DNA from: Sulfitobacter sp. F26169L
Lineage (GTDB): Bacteria > Pseudomonadota > Alphaproteobacteria > Rhodobacterales > Rhodobacteraceae
Reading direction: 5' to 3'
Assembly: GCF_026410285.1 (NCBI RefSeq)
Contig: NZ_JAPMLP010000006.1
Coordinates: 1 to 64,000 of the forward strand
Length of the DNA: 64,000 nt
The position numbers and the translations under genes were made by a program. Under the pieces are notes generated by a model. It saw nothing but the letters and a program-made list of their open reading frames with translations, ran no database searches and was not told the DNA's origin. This document shows, one piece after another, positions 53,800 through 62,976 of the stretch. Position 1 is the stretch's first letter. Each line of letters starts with the position of its first letter.

Positions 53800-54555
53800 T
53801 TACACCACCGCGAGCGGTTGAAAGATCAACCCATCTGCTGTGTTTTGCAAAAACGCATTGATGCCGAAAGTGTCGCGCACCAGTTCGGGCGTCAGCACGT
53901 CTGAAGGGGTACCATCGGCAACAATGCCGCAACGATCAATTACAACCAGCCTTGTGCAATGGCGCGCCGCAAGGCCCAGATCATGCAGTGACACGATGAC
54001 AGAGCGGCCTTCGGCGGCGAGACTGCAAAAGGTCTGCATGGTGGCAATCTGGTGGGCGGGGTCAAGGCCCGCAATCGGCTCGTCCGCCATTAGCAGCGGT
54101 GTTTCCTGCGCCAGTGCGCGGGCGATCAGCACGCGGGCCTGCTCGCCGCCTGACAGGCGCGTGACGGTGCGGTTGCGCAGGCTGGTAAGGTCCATCCGCA
54201 AAAGCGCCCGATCAACCGCTGCGCTGTCGGCGTCCGTGGCGCGCTGGCCGGTGGCCAGATGCGGCGTGCGGCCCAGCATCACCAGCGTTTGCACATCCAC
54301 CGGCCAGGCGATCTCGCGTGATTGAGGCATCCACGCTACAGCGCGGCCCCGTTCGCGCGCCGACAGCGCGGTGAGCGAGCTTTGCCCGACCGCATCAATC
54401 AATCCCAACGCCGCGCGCATCAGGGTGGTTTTGCCCGCGCCGTTCGGGCCGATAATGCCCACCAGTTCGCCGGTGTCGACGCGCAGATTGACGTTGTGCA
54501 GGATATCGCGCTTGCGGCGGGTGACGCTGAAATCACTGAGGGTAAGCAGTGTCAT
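53800..54555 (-). CDS. btuD: Cobalamin ABC importer ATPase
   Basis: 251 residues. Walker A GIIGPNGAGKTTLMRA (about 34), signature RLSGGEQARVLIARAL, Walker B PLLMADEPIAGLDP and switch His in VIVSLHDLG. FecE/BtuD subfamily. Four-base overlap with btuC upstream, immediate cbiZ downstream. The cobalamin specificity comes from the riboswitch-controlled operon, not the ATPase itself. Confidence 0.92.
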   Translation of the reverse strand: MTLLTLSDFSVTRRKRDILHNVNLRVDTGELVGIIGPNGAGKTTLMRAALGLIDAVGQSSLTALSARERGRAVAWMPQSREIAWPVDVQTLVMLGRTPHLATGQRATDADSAAVDRALLRMDLTSLRNRTVTRLSGGEQARVLIARALAQETPLLMADEPIAGLDPAHQIATMQTFCSLAAEGRSVIVSLHDLGLAARHCTRLVVIDRCGIVADGTPSDVLTPELVRDTFGINAFLQNTADGLIFQPLAVV

Positions 54556-55535
54556 AGCCCGCCCTTTCGGGTGCGATAGATGAGGTGCAAAAACAGCGGT
54601 GCGCCGACCAGCGCTGTTACAACGCCCAGTTTCAGATCACGTGCCGGAAGGATCACCCGCACGGCAATATCTGCCGCCAGCAACATAGCGGCGCCACCAA
54701 AGGCCGATGCCCACAGCAACCGCCCCGGACGTGCACCGACCAGCGGGCGCAGTAAATGCGGCACAACAAGGCCGACAAACCCGATTGCGCCCGCAACGGC
54801 AGTAGAGGCACCAACCACAGCAGCCACACCAAAAATCAGCGTCAGCCGCATCTGACGCAACCCGATGCCCATCGCCTCGGCAGCGTCTTCGCCCAGTGTC
54901 AGGGCGTCCAGACCGCGCGACAGGGTGGCCAACATCAGCGCGCCAACCACAATCAGCGGCAATGCAATCCACACATGTGTCATTGAGCGGTCCGCAAGCG
55001 AACCCATCATCCAGAACACAATCTCGTTGGCGGCGTAAGGGTTAGGCGACAGGTTAAGCACCAGCGAGGTAAACGCCCCCGCCAGCGCGGAAATGGCGAT
55101 GCCTGCAAGGATCAAAGTCAGGGATGATCCCCGCGGTCCTGCTAGCATCACCAGCAAAAACACCCCGATCAGCGCACCCGCCAGTGCTGCCAGTGGCAGA
55201 CCGAAAGCAACGGTGGCCGCGAGCCCCGTGTGGATCGCCAGTACAGCGCCCAAGGCCGCGGACCCCGACACGCCAATTAATCCCGGATCAGCCAGCGGAT
55301 TACGCAGGTATCCCTGCATCGCGGCTCCCGCCAACCCAAGCGCGCCGCCGATGAGCAGCGCAAGCAGCGCGCGCGGCAGGCGGATTTCCCGCATCACGAG
55401 CGTTACCGGCGTGCCGTCACCGAAGATCAGCGCATTTAAACTTTGCGCCATACCGATATCAGCGGGGCCGACCACAAGGGCAGTCACAAACAAGGCCGCA
55501 ACCAGCGCCGACAGAAACAGGGCAAGTCTTGTCAT
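54552..55535 (-). CDS. btuC: Cobalamin ABC importer permease
   Basis: 327 residues, FecCD/BtuC family, about ten TM helices. Typical blocks: RLPRALLALLIGGALGLAGAAMQG, NPLADPGLIGVSGSAALGA, GIGLRQMRLTLIFG and FVGLVVPHLLRPLVG. Overlaps btuF and btuD by four bases each. Confidence 0.93.
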   Translation of the reverse strand: MTRLALFLSALVAALFVTALVVGPADIGMAQSLNALIFGDGTPVTLVMREIRLPRALLALLIGGALGLAGAAMQGYLRNPLADPGLIGVSGSAALGAVLAIHTGLAATVAFGLPLAALAGALIGVFLLVMLAGPRGSSLTLILAGIAISALAGAFTSLVLNLSPNPYAANEIVFWMMGSLADRSMTHVWIALPLIVVGALMLATLSRGLDALTLGEDAAEAMGIGLRQMRLTLIFGVAAVVGASTAVAGAIGFVGLVVPHLLRPLVGARPGRLLWASAFGGAAMLLAADIAVRVILPARDLKLGVVTALVGAPLFLHLIYRTRKGGL

Positions 55536-56404
55536 GGTGTTCCCCTTTTTACGTCATTCCGCAGGGTTACCATCTTGTCTATGGCACGCAATACAAAGGG
55601 CGTGCCGCAAACCCAGTCGCTATCGCTCATCGTTGCGCCGTGATGGGCGCGGCGCAGGGTCTGGATCACGGGATGGGTTGTTACCTCTTCAGAGCGGGAC
55701 GCACCGGGGTAGGGGGTGCTGGTGATCACAGTGTCAGGTTGTGCCATCGTCAGCACTTCCAACGGAATAACGCCACCAAAGCTGAAACCCGCTTCGGCTG
55801 CGATATTGGCCAGACCGGCAGTCGCGAGGATGTCACCGGCAAGGGTTTTATCGCCAAGGGTGTATCCGTTGGCGTAATAAAGCGCGGCGCGTGGAGGGGA
55901 CGCGGAACCGCTGCCATAGGCCGTCAACTGCCGTTCGAAATCCGCGATCATAGCGGCGGCGCGCGCAGGTTTGCCCAGTACATCGCCCATTTGCCTGATG
56001 CGATCGGTGACGTGATCCATGGCACTGGCCGGATCAAACAACGCCACCGGAATGCCAAGCCGTTTCAGCATATCCACTGTCGCGCGCGCGGTGTAGGTGC
56101 CTGCGACAACCAGATCAGGCTGCATCAGGTACACTTCTTCGGCCAGACCGTTATTGGCGGGATAGGCCGCAGCTTGTTCCACCATCGCAGAACTGCGCGG
56201 ATCGGCCGCCAAGCGCGACACCGAAATCAACTGTCCTTCATCCGCCAGCAGCATCGCCAGCTGGTCGGTACACAAATTCAGCGACACAACGCGAGAGGGG
56301 GCATCCGCCGAAAGCGGCGCCCCCCCGAAGAGTGCGCAAAGCGCAGCCATGCCCGCTAGATTGGCGGACAGACTGCGCCGCGTGCGTTGTTTAGAAGTCC
56401 GCAC
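55532..56404 (-). CDS. btuF: Cobalamin ABC importer substrate-binding protein
   Basis: 290 residues if started at GTG 56404, which gives a basic n-region and a signal core (SLSANLAGMAALCALFGG). It overlaps the btuB 3' end by 14 bases. ATG 56350 is an alternative but shortens the signal. Mature part: RVVSLNLCTDQLAMLLAD, PDLVVAGTYTARATV and VITSTPYPGASRSEEV, as in FecB/BtuF class III binding proteins. Confidence 0.88.
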   Translation of the reverse strand: MRTSKQRTRRSLSANLAGMAALCALFGGAPLSADAPSRVVSLNLCTDQLAMLLADEGQLISVSRLAADPRSSAMVEQAAAYPANNGLAEEVYLMQPDLVVAGTYTARATVDMLKRLGIPVALFDPASAMDHVTDRIRQMGDVLGKPARAAAMIADFERQLTAYGSGSASPPRAALYYANGYTLGDKTLAGDILATAGLANIAAEAGFSFGGVIPLEVLTMAQPDTVITSTPYPGASRSEEVTTHPVIQTLRRAHHGATMSDSDWVCGTPFVLRAIDKMVTLRNDVKRGTP

Positions 56405-58211
56405 GAAGACCGAAGTACGCAGAACGGCCGGGTGTATTGTAACCACCGGCTGTCTCGTAATCTTCGTCGAACAGGTTCTCGACCCGCAGATAGGCCTGTG
56501 CAGAGTCGGTCAGATCATAGGATACACCAGCACCGACAAGGGTGTAATCGCCGACCTTGTGATCCGCCGGAGCAAAGGCGCTTGGCACCACATCCCCGAC
56601 AAAGCGCACATCCATCGACGCGCTGAGGCGGTTGGTGATATCCGTATCCAACCCGAGCACAAGATCGTGGCGCGGTGTACGCTGCAGGCGCGCGCCATCC
56701 GTCTTAGCATCGGTGTAGGTGTAGTTACCGTAGAGTTTGGTTGTGTTGTTCAACGCATACGTACCGGAAAGCTCGATCCCGCGGGATTTGGTGGTGCCTG
56801 CAACCTGATTGTAGCAGCCGAACCCGCTTCCGCAGGCGGTCGAGGCGCCGTCAAATGCAATCAGATCGTCAATCTCGGTATAGAAAAGCGTGGCTTTGAT
56901 GCTGGCGATCTGGCCATAGGTTTTTTCAATGCCCAACTCGAAGCTGCGGCTTTCTTCGGGGCTCAGGCCTGCATCACCATAAACGCTGAACCGCTCGTAA
57001 AGCGAAGGCGCGCGGAAACCTGTGCCGAACACAGCGCGCAGGGCCAGATCCTCACGCGGGCGCCAGACGCCTGCCAGACGACCCGTTGCCTTGCCGCCAA
57101 AAGCGGAGTTATCGTCATAACGCAGCGCAGCAGAAAGATCGACGTTGTCTGTGGGTTTGAACAGCAGTTCCGCCTGTGCAGAAACAGTGTCTTCCTCGCC
57201 GTTTTGACCGCCTGAATCAAACGCTTCTTCCGTGCGGTCCAGACCGAAGTTCAGGGTGTAGCCGTTTGCAAGTGCGGCAGTCGCCAGATAGGATAGGCGT
57301 TCACGCTCGCCGGTGAACAAGGTGGTGAAGCCGGTAGGATCACGGCGCTCAATGTCGAAATAGGAATAGGCAAGGGTGTGAGTGACATTGCCTGTCACCA
57401 ACTCGCCGTAAACACGCGCGCCAAGCTCTTCGAAATAGTTCTGTCCGGAATTGTCGGTGGTGGAGCGGTCAATTTCCAGCACGCCATCACGGGAGTTGAC
57501 GGCAATGCCGACCTTGAAATCGTCGGTCACGGCGTAGCCGCCTGTGAAGGTCAGCGTGGTCTGGCGGAAGCTGTCGTCTTCGTCGTCATTGGCGCGGGCG
57601 GAGAAGCCGTCACTGACGATGCGCCCGTAGGTGAAGGCGATCTCGCTACGATCGGTCAGATGGCCAAGGCTGAGGGTGCCGGAGGTGGTGCCGTAGCTGC
57701 CTGCTTCAATCCCCGTGCGAACAGAAAAACCGTCTTTGGTGGGGCGGTAAGTGGTGATGTCGATCACCCCGCCAATCGCTTCGGAGCCGTAAAGCGCGGA
57801 TTGGGACCCTTTTAGAACCTCGATCCGCTCGATCCCCGAAGGGGTCAGCGCGCCGAAGTTGAATGCGTTTTGCGTGCCTGACGGATCGTTCATGTCGATA
57901 CCGTTCACGCGCACAACAACATAACGGGCAGGCAGGCCGCGCACCTGAAGCGATGCATTGGTGCCGAGGCCGCCATTGGCGGTGGAGCTGATGCCGGGAA
58001 GGCGGTCAAGCCGCTTGATCACGGTGGTGTCGCGCGCGGTGATATCGTCGGCTTCAAGCACTTCGACGGTTGAGCCGGTCTGATCACGTGCAACGGGTGA
58101 CAGGCTGCCCGAAATGATGAGTTCACCCAGATCGAATGCCTGCTGGGCCGCTGCGGGGGTGATCAGGGAAGGAACAATGGCGACGGACGCCAAAAAATAG
58201 GAGCGGAGCAT
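56391..58211 (-). CDS. btuB: TonB-dependent cobalamin receptor
   Basis: 606 residues. Signal peptide (LASVAIVPSLITPAAAQ), TonB box region with ELIISGS near 30, plug domain (TVIKRLDRLPGISSTANGGL, VRVNGIDMNDPSGTQNAF, IERIEVLKGSQSALYGSEAI), then a 22-strand barrel ending YFGLRADF with C-terminal Phe. GAGGG seven bases upstream. The 5' leader carries a cobalamin riboswitch, making B12 or related corrinoids the substrate. Confidence 0.94.
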   Translation of the reverse strand: MLRSYFLASVAIVPSLITPAAAQQAFDLGELIISGSLSPVARDQTGSTVEVLEADDITARDTTVIKRLDRLPGISSTANGGLGTNASLQVRGLPARYVVVRVNGIDMNDPSGTQNAFNFGALTPSGIERIEVLKGSQSALYGSEAIGGVIDITTYRPTKDGFSVRTGIEAGSYGTTSGTLSLGHLTDRSEIAFTYGRIVSDGFSARANDDEDDSFRQTTLTFTGGYAVTDDFKVGIAVNSRDGVLEIDRSTTDNSGQNYFEELGARVYGELVTGNVTHTLAYSYFDIERRDPTGFTTLFTGERERLSYLATAALANGYTLNFGLDRTEEAFDSGGQNGEEDTVSAQAELLFKPTDNVDLSAALRYDDNSAFGGKATGRLAGVWRPREDLALRAVFGTGFRAPSLYERFSVYGDAGLSPEESRSFELGIEKTYGQIASIKATLFYTEIDDLIAFDGASTACGSGFGCYNQVAGTTKSRGIELSGTYALNNTTKLYGNYTYTDAKTDGARLQRTPRHDLVLGLDTDITNRLSASMDVRFVGDVVPSAFAPADHKVGDYTLVGAGVSYDLTDSAQAYLRVENLFDEDYETAGGYNTPGRSAYFGLRADF

Positions 58212-58354
58212 AAATTAACCCTCGGGTACGGCCTGTTTTGGACCGGTAGACGCAGATATGTCATTAGAGGGACGCGCCCCCGCAGACGGTGATAACACCA
58301 CAAGCGGAAGTTCCGCAGTTCTGACGCCCCTCGCGCCCGAACAGGGTGAACACC

Positions 58355-58527
58355 TCGGCAGGTCTCCTGACTCGCGGGTCGATGCTGCACCGGTCCTTCC
58401 CACCACGCAACGTGCGGGGCAGTGGATATACCGGCTTCGCTCTCCGCCTACAGTTGCGGGGGCAGTCGTGGATTTGATCGCTGATCGAACCACGTTCCCT
58501 TTTAACCGGACGACGAAACCGTCCGGA
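58355..58527 (-). promoter_or_regulatory. Cobalamin (AdoCbl) riboswitch
   Basis: On the minus strand, in order: a GGACGG/CCGTCC-type entry hairpin, AAAAGGGAACGTGG, GACTGCCCCCGCAACTGTAGG, GCCACTGCCCCGCACG and the B12 box GAGTCAGGAGACCTGCCG at 58356-58373. All match the consensus blocks of the class. It ends about 145 bases before the btuB ATG, leaving room for an SD-sequestering platform. Controls btuB-btuF-btuC-btuD-cbiZ. Confidence 0.95.
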
Positions 58528-58783
58528 CCGAAGTGTCCTTTCCCTACACAGATGCCGCGATTCTGGAAAGGGCAATCTGTAAGGATTTCCTAAACGCTGC
58601 CAAATGGGACGCGGAGCTGCCACCGGTCTTATGTTTGTCTGTTCCGTCACAGCGGATAACGGGGCGTTGTGACGACGCCTTTAAAAGTGTCATATATTCT
58701 GTGAATATCGATGGTCCAGCTTGAACAGCGCAACCACTGCCGCTTATTCAACCATTTATGGCGGTTTTAATGCCTCAACCGTG

Positions 58784-58827
58784 GTGCCGCCCTTCTAGGG
58801 TTCCGGCAAGACGGTAAAGGCAGGCAC
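58784..58827 (+). promoter_or_regulatory. Leader hairpin overlapping the tupB ribosome site
   Basis: GTGCC (58784-58788) can pair with GGCAC (58823-58827) directly before the tupB ATG at 58829, with inner CCC/GGG and GCC/GGC pairings. The closing arm covers the likely SD (AAAGGCAGG). Possible translational control. Not a match to the Moco riboswitch as far as I can tell. Confidence 0.35.
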
Positions 58828-58828
58828 G

Positions 58829-59533
58829 ATGGGCGATCTTTGGGCAGGATTATCAGAGGCATTCCGGCTGCTTGTCACGCTGGACAGTGACCTTGTGGAA
58901 ATCACCTTGCGCTCGCTTCAGGTGACGCTGTCGGCGCTGCTCATCGGTTCTGCAATTGCTTTGCCACTGGCCTCGTTTCTGGCCGTGCGCCGGTTTCGCT
59001 GGCGGCGCGGCGTGATTGCAATCCTCAACGCGTTGATGGGGTTGCCTCCCGTAGTGGTCGGACTGGTTGTATATGTCATCCTGTCCCGTTCTGGGCCATT
59101 GGGGGTGCTTGGCCTGTTGTTTACCCCTACGGCGATGATCATTGCGCAGGTGATTATTATTGTGCCGCTGATCGCCAGCATCGCCCACCAGTCGTTGCGC
59201 GATTTATGGTCGGAATATCATGATTTGCTGATTTCGATGAACGTCACACAGGGTCAGAAGATGCGCACGTTGCTGTGGGACGCGCGGCGTGCGCTGCTGA
59301 CAGCATCATTGGCGGGATTTGGGCGTGCCATCGGTGAGGTCGGCGCGATTATGATTGTTGGCGGCAACATTGATCACGCAACACGCGTGCTGACCACAGC
59401 AATTGCGCTTGAAACCGGCAAGGGTGATTTTGCGCTGGCACTGGGCCTTGGCATCATTCTGGTCGGGTTGGCGATTGCGGTAAATCTGTGCATACACTGG
59501 CTTGGCCGGACCGAACAGGAGGGCCGCTGGTGA
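58829..59533 (+). CDS. tupB: Tungstate ABC importer permease
   Basis: 234 residues with five TM helices. MetI-like permease with EAA loop around 180 (AGFGRAIGEVGAIMIVGGNI), which is the TupB version. N-terminal TLDSDLVEITLRSLQVTLSA is typical of the tungstate subfamily. GTGA overlap with tupC. Supplies tungsten for W-enzymes such as formate dehydrogenase. Confidence 0.9.
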   Translation: MGDLWAGLSEAFRLLVTLDSDLVEITLRSLQVTLSALLIGSAIALPLASFLAVRRFRWRRGVIAILNALMGLPPVVVGLVVYVILSRSGPLGVLGLLFTPTAMIIAQVIIIVPLIASIAHQSLRDLWSEYHDLLISMNVTQGQKMRTLLWDARRALLTASLAGFGRAIGEVGAIMIVGGNIDHATRVLTTAIALETGKGDFALALGLGIILVGLAIAVNLCIHWLGRTEQEGRW

Positions 59534-60240
59534 GCATGTTTCCTCTCAAGGTGCGCGGCGCACAGACTGCGCGGCGCGGCAAGGTTCTGGTGGGGCCGGT
59601 GGATCTTGATCTGCGCGGCGCAGGGACCACTGTTGTTATGGGGCCGAACGGATCGGGCAAGACCACATTGTTGCGGCTGCTGCATGGGGCGGCGCGGTTA
59701 ACAGCGGGACAGATTGAATGGGCCTGCGACGAGGTGCAAGCGCGCCGTGATCAGGCGTTTGTGTTCCAGCGTCCGGTGATGCTGCGCCGCAGTGTTCTTG
59801 AGAACCTGATGTACCCTTTGCGTATGCGCGGTGTGGCACGCCCTGCCGCATTGGTTGCGGCGGAACGCTGGGCCGTGCGCGTGGGGCTGGACGCGATGCT
59901 GTCACGCCGCGCTACACATCTGTCGGGCGGGGAGCAGCAAAAGCTGGCGCTGGCGCGGGCGATGATCACCAAGCCACAACTGCTATTTCTGGATGAACCA
60001 ACGGCGGCGCTGGATGGCCGTGCCACTCGCGAGGTCGAGGCGGTTTTGCGTGCTGCACGTGATGGCGGCACGCACCTGATCCTGTCGACGCATGATCTGG
60101 GGCAGGCCCGCCGCCTTGCCGACGAAGTTTTGTTCTTGCTGCACGGGAGTGTGCGTGAACACGCCTCCGCGCAGGAGTTCTTCAACGGGCCTGAATGTCC
60201 TCAGGCCCGCGCGTTCCTCAGAGGAGATATAGTGGAATGA
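59530..60240 (+). CDS. tupC: Tungstate ABC importer ATPase
   Basis: 236 residues from GTG 59530 (AGGAGGG six bases upstream, GTGA overlap with tupB); ATG 59536 is an alternative. Walker A VVMGPNGSGKTTLLRLLHGA, signature HLSGGEQQKLALARAM, Walker B LLFLDEPTAALDG, His in ILSTHDLG. Four-base overlap with tupA. Confidence 0.9.
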   Translation: MSMFPLKVRGAQTARRGKVLVGPVDLDLRGAGTTVVMGPNGSGKTTLLRLLHGAARLTAGQIEWACDEVQARRDQAFVFQRPVMLRRSVLENLMYPLRMRGVARPAALVAAERWAVRVGLDAMLSRRATHLSGGEQQKLALARAMITKPQLLFLDEPTAALDGRATREVEAVLRAARDGGTHLILSTHDLGQARRLADEVLFLLHGSVREHASAQEFFNGPECPQARAFLRGDIVE

Positions 60241-61040
60241 AACGTATGATTTATGCTGCCGCCTTGATGGTTTGGGCAGGGGGCGCTGTGGCGCAGGATG
60301 TGATGCGCATGGCCGTTACAACTTCCTTTCATAACTCGGGGCTGGCGGATGTGCTGCTTCCGGTCATCGCGCAGGATCTGGACCTTGAGGTGCAGCTTCT
60401 GGTGGTTGGTACCGGACAGGCGCTAAAGCTGGGGCAGGCGGGTGATGTGGATGCGATCCTTGTGCACAGCCGCAGCGCGGAGGAGGCGTTTGTGGAGGAA
60501 GGTTATGGCCCGCACCGCCGCGAGATCATGTATAATGACTTTGTGTTCATCGGCCCTGATGATGATCCGGCCCGGATCAGTGAGGCCAAAAATGCCGCCG
60601 GTGCGCTTCAGGCGATTGCGCAAACCGAAGCAGTCTTTGTCAGCCGCGGGGATGACAGTGGCACCCATAAAAAAGAGCTGAGCCTGTGGCGCGCGGCGGC
60701 TGAAGAACCGGCTGAATTCGGCTCTTGGTACAAGGCAGTCGGCGCTGGCATGGGCGCAGCTCTTAACACTGCTTCGGGGCTGGATGCCTATATCCTGTCG
60801 GACCGCGCAAGCTGGCTGAACTTTGGTAACAAAGGTGATCTGGCGATCCTGTTTTCGGGCGATCCGGTGTTGTTCAACCAATACGCCTATCTGCCTGTCA
60901 GTGCTACGCGACATCCGCATGTAAAGGCGGAACTGGCGGAAAAGCTGGAAGGCTGGCTGACCAGCGCGCGCGCGGCAGAACTGATCAACGGCTATACCGT
61001 CAGCGGCGAAACCCTGTTCTCTTTCAATGCCAAACCCTAG
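60237..61040 (+). CDS. tupA: Tungstate-binding periplasmic protein
   Basis: 267 residues. Signal peptide MKRMIYAAALMVWAGGAVAQ. Mature start MAVTTSFHNSGLADVLLP has the TupA TTS oxyanion motif; then VQLLVVGTGQALKLGQAGDV, FVEEGYG, NDFVFIGP and SRGDDSGTHKKEL. Order tupB-C-A, with the binding protein last, is less usual. Stop overlaps the convergent dppF stop by four bases. Confidence 0.92.
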   Translation: MKRMIYAAALMVWAGGAVAQDVMRMAVTTSFHNSGLADVLLPVIAQDLDLEVQLLVVGTGQALKLGQAGDVDAILVHSRSAEEAFVEEGYGPHRREIMYNDFVFIGPDDDPARISEAKNAAGALQAIAQTEAVFVSRGDDSGTHKKELSLWRAAAEEPAEFGSWYKAVGAGMGAALNTASGLDAYILSDRASWLNFGNKGDLAILFSGDPVLFNQYAYLPVSATRHPHVKAELAEKLEGWLTSARAAELINGYTVSGETLFSFNAKP

Positions 61041-61993
61041 GCTTTTATACACGCAACCTTGTGATCGGCAGCCACTGCATCAAGCGGTGGTTGTGCCGCG
61101 CGGCAGGCATCCTCGACCAGTGGACAGCGCGAAGCAAAACGGCACCCAGCTGGCGGATTGAGCGGATCGGGTGGATCACCGGGGATCAGCATCCGCTCCA
61201 CCTTGCGCTTTTGATCGACCGAAGGCACCGCAGACAGCAACGCCTTGGTGTAGGGATGGCGCGGATCGTTGAACAGCGACAAGCGGTCGGCGTGTTCGAC
61301 AATTTTACCCATATACATCACCGCGATATGATCACTCATGTGCTGCACCACGCCTAAATCGTGGCTGATGAACAGATAGGTCAGCCCCAGTTCACGCTGC
61401 AAGCGGCGTAGCAAGTTAAGAATTTGCGCCTGTACCGCCACGTCCAGCGCGCTGACGGCTTCGTCGCAAATGATCAGCTCGGGGTTGGTGGCAAGCGCAC
61501 GGGCGATGCCGATCCGCTGGCGTTGACCGCCTGAAAACTGGTGGGGGAACAATTTCATTTGTTCGGGCCGCAGGCCAACCTGTTTGAACAGTTCGGCGAC
61601 CCGCGCGGGGCGTTCGGCGACGGGCAGGGTGCCCAGACTGTCCATCGGCTCCCGTACAATAGCCTCTGCCCGCAAACGGGGGTTAAGCGATGAATACGGG
61701 TCCTGGAAAATGACCTGTACTTTCGCGCGCGCCTTGCGCAACGCTTCACCCTCCAGCGCCAGAAAATCACTGCCGCCCAGACCGACTGTGCCGCCGGAAT
61801 TTGCGACCAGCCGCGCGACGCCGAGGGCGGCAGTTGTCTTGCCAGACCCGCTTTCGCCCACAATCGCCAATGTTTCCCCGCGCTGCACCTCAAAGGAGAC
61901 ATCATCAACAGCGTAGAGCCAACTGGTTTGCCCCCAGCGGCGTTTGATCGGGAAACGGACAGAGAGGTTTTGCACATTGAGGAGCGCGGTCAT
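61037..61993 (-). CDS. Oligopeptide/dipeptide ABC importer ATPase, DppF/OppF type
   Basis: 318 residues. Walker A VGESGSGKTTAALGVARLV, IFQDPYSSLNPR (Q-loop typical of OppF), signature QFSGGQRQRIGIARALA, Walker B LIICDEAVSALDV. C-terminal oligo_HPY domain with HPYTKALLSAVP and a CxxxxxC-type cysteine cluster (GCRFASRCPLVEDAC) that may hold a Fe-S cluster. Overlaps dppD by four bases. Confidence 0.92.
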   Translation of the reverse strand: MTALLNVQNLSVRFPIKRRWGQTSWLYAVDDVSFEVQRGETLAIVGESGSGKTTAALGVARLVANSGGTVGLGGSDFLALEGEALRKARAKVQVIFQDPYSSLNPRLRAEAIVREPMDSLGTLPVAERPARVAELFKQVGLRPEQMKLFPHQFSGGQRQRIGIARALATNPELIICDEAVSALDVAVQAQILNLLRRLQRELGLTYLFISHDLGVVQHMSDHIAVMYMGKIVEHADRLSLFNDPRHPYTKALLSAVPSVDQKRKVERMLIPGDPPDPLNPPAGCRFASRCPLVEDACRAAQPPLDAVAADHKVACIKA

Positions 61994-62976
61994 ATCTGGT
62001 CAGCCTTCCAGCAGGCGGAGCTTTGATCGCCAAAGACGATTTCAGGTGGGCGTTTGCTGCGGCATTTGTCATCGGCCAGATAGCAACGTGAGGCGAAAAG
62101 GCAGGCATCTACCCCGAAACTGTCGAGGCTCGGTACAATGCCGGGGACTTCGGTCAGGTCTGGCCGCTCTTCGGTCAGTTCAGCCAGCAGGTGCGGCACA
62201 CAAGAAATCAGACCCTTGGTATAGGGGTGGCGCGGGTGGCTGATTACGGGGGCGACCGGGCCATATTCGGCCTTGCGGCCTGCATACATTACCACCATGC
62301 GATCCGCCATTTCGGCCACGGCACCCATGTCGTGGGTGATGAGGATAATTGCCGTTCCTGTTTCACGCCCCAGATCGCGCAGCAGATCGAAAATCTGTGC
62401 CTGTACCGTTACATCCAGCGCGGTTGTCGGCTCATCCGCGATAAGGATTTTGGGCGAGCAAGCCAGCGCGATTGCGATCATCACACGCTGACGCTGGCCC
62501 CCCGACATCTGATGCGGGTAATCGGAGATACGCGCCTTGGCGTTGGGGATGCGCACGGCATCCAGCAGTTCGATTGCACGCTTCCATGCGTCGCGTTTGT
62601 TCATCCCTTTATGACGGCGCAACACCTCTGCAATCTGTTCGCCCACCGTGTAAACGGGGTTCAGCGAAGTCATCGGCTCCTGAAAAATCATCGAGATTTC
62701 GTTGCCGCGGATTGCGCGTAACTGGCTACTGTTCATCTGGGCCATATCATTGCCCTGAAACAGGATGCGGCCCTGTGCGATTGAGCCAACCTTTTCCGGC
62801 AGCAGACCCATGATGGCGAGCGCGGTCATCGATTTACCGCAACCGCTTTCGCCGACAAAGCTGAGCGTTTCGCCTGCATTCAGTTCCAGTGACAAATCGT
62901 CAATTACCGGTGCTTGACCGCTGCGCAGCGCAAGTTCGATCCGCAGGTTTTCGATTTTAAGGAGGGGTTCTGTCAT
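61990..62976 (-). CDS. Oligopeptide/dipeptide ABC importer ATPase, DppD/OppD type
   Basis: 328 residues. Walker A VGESGCGKSMTALAIMGLL, IFQEPMTSLNPVYTVGEQ (OppD hallmark), signature QMSGGQRQRVMIAIALA, Walker B LIADEPTTALDV. C-terminal HPYTKGLISCVP and cysteines DACLFASRCYLADDKC. Pairs with DppF as heterodimer. Confidence 0.92.
   Translation of the reverse strand: MTEPLLKIENLRIELALRSGQAPVIDDLSLELNAGETLSFVGESGCGKSMTALAIMGLLPEKVGSIAQGRILFQGNDMAQMNSSQLRAIRGNEISMIFQEPMTSLNPVYTVGEQIAEVLRRHKGMNKRDAWKRAIELLDAVRIPNAKARISDYPHQMSGGQRQRVMIAIALACSPKILIADEPTTALDVTVQAQIFDLLRDLGRETGTAIILITHDMGAVAEMADRMVVMYAGRKAEYGPVAPVISHPRHPYTKGLISCVPHLLAELTEERPDLTEVPGIVPSLDSFGVDACLFASRCYLADDKCRSKRPPEIVFGDQSSACWKADQI

Noticed and set aside
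58531-58783. Possible additional gene between the riboswitch and tupB
   Set aside because: Frames there are short, without SD or family resemblance; the region is better explained as two divergent promoters and leaders.
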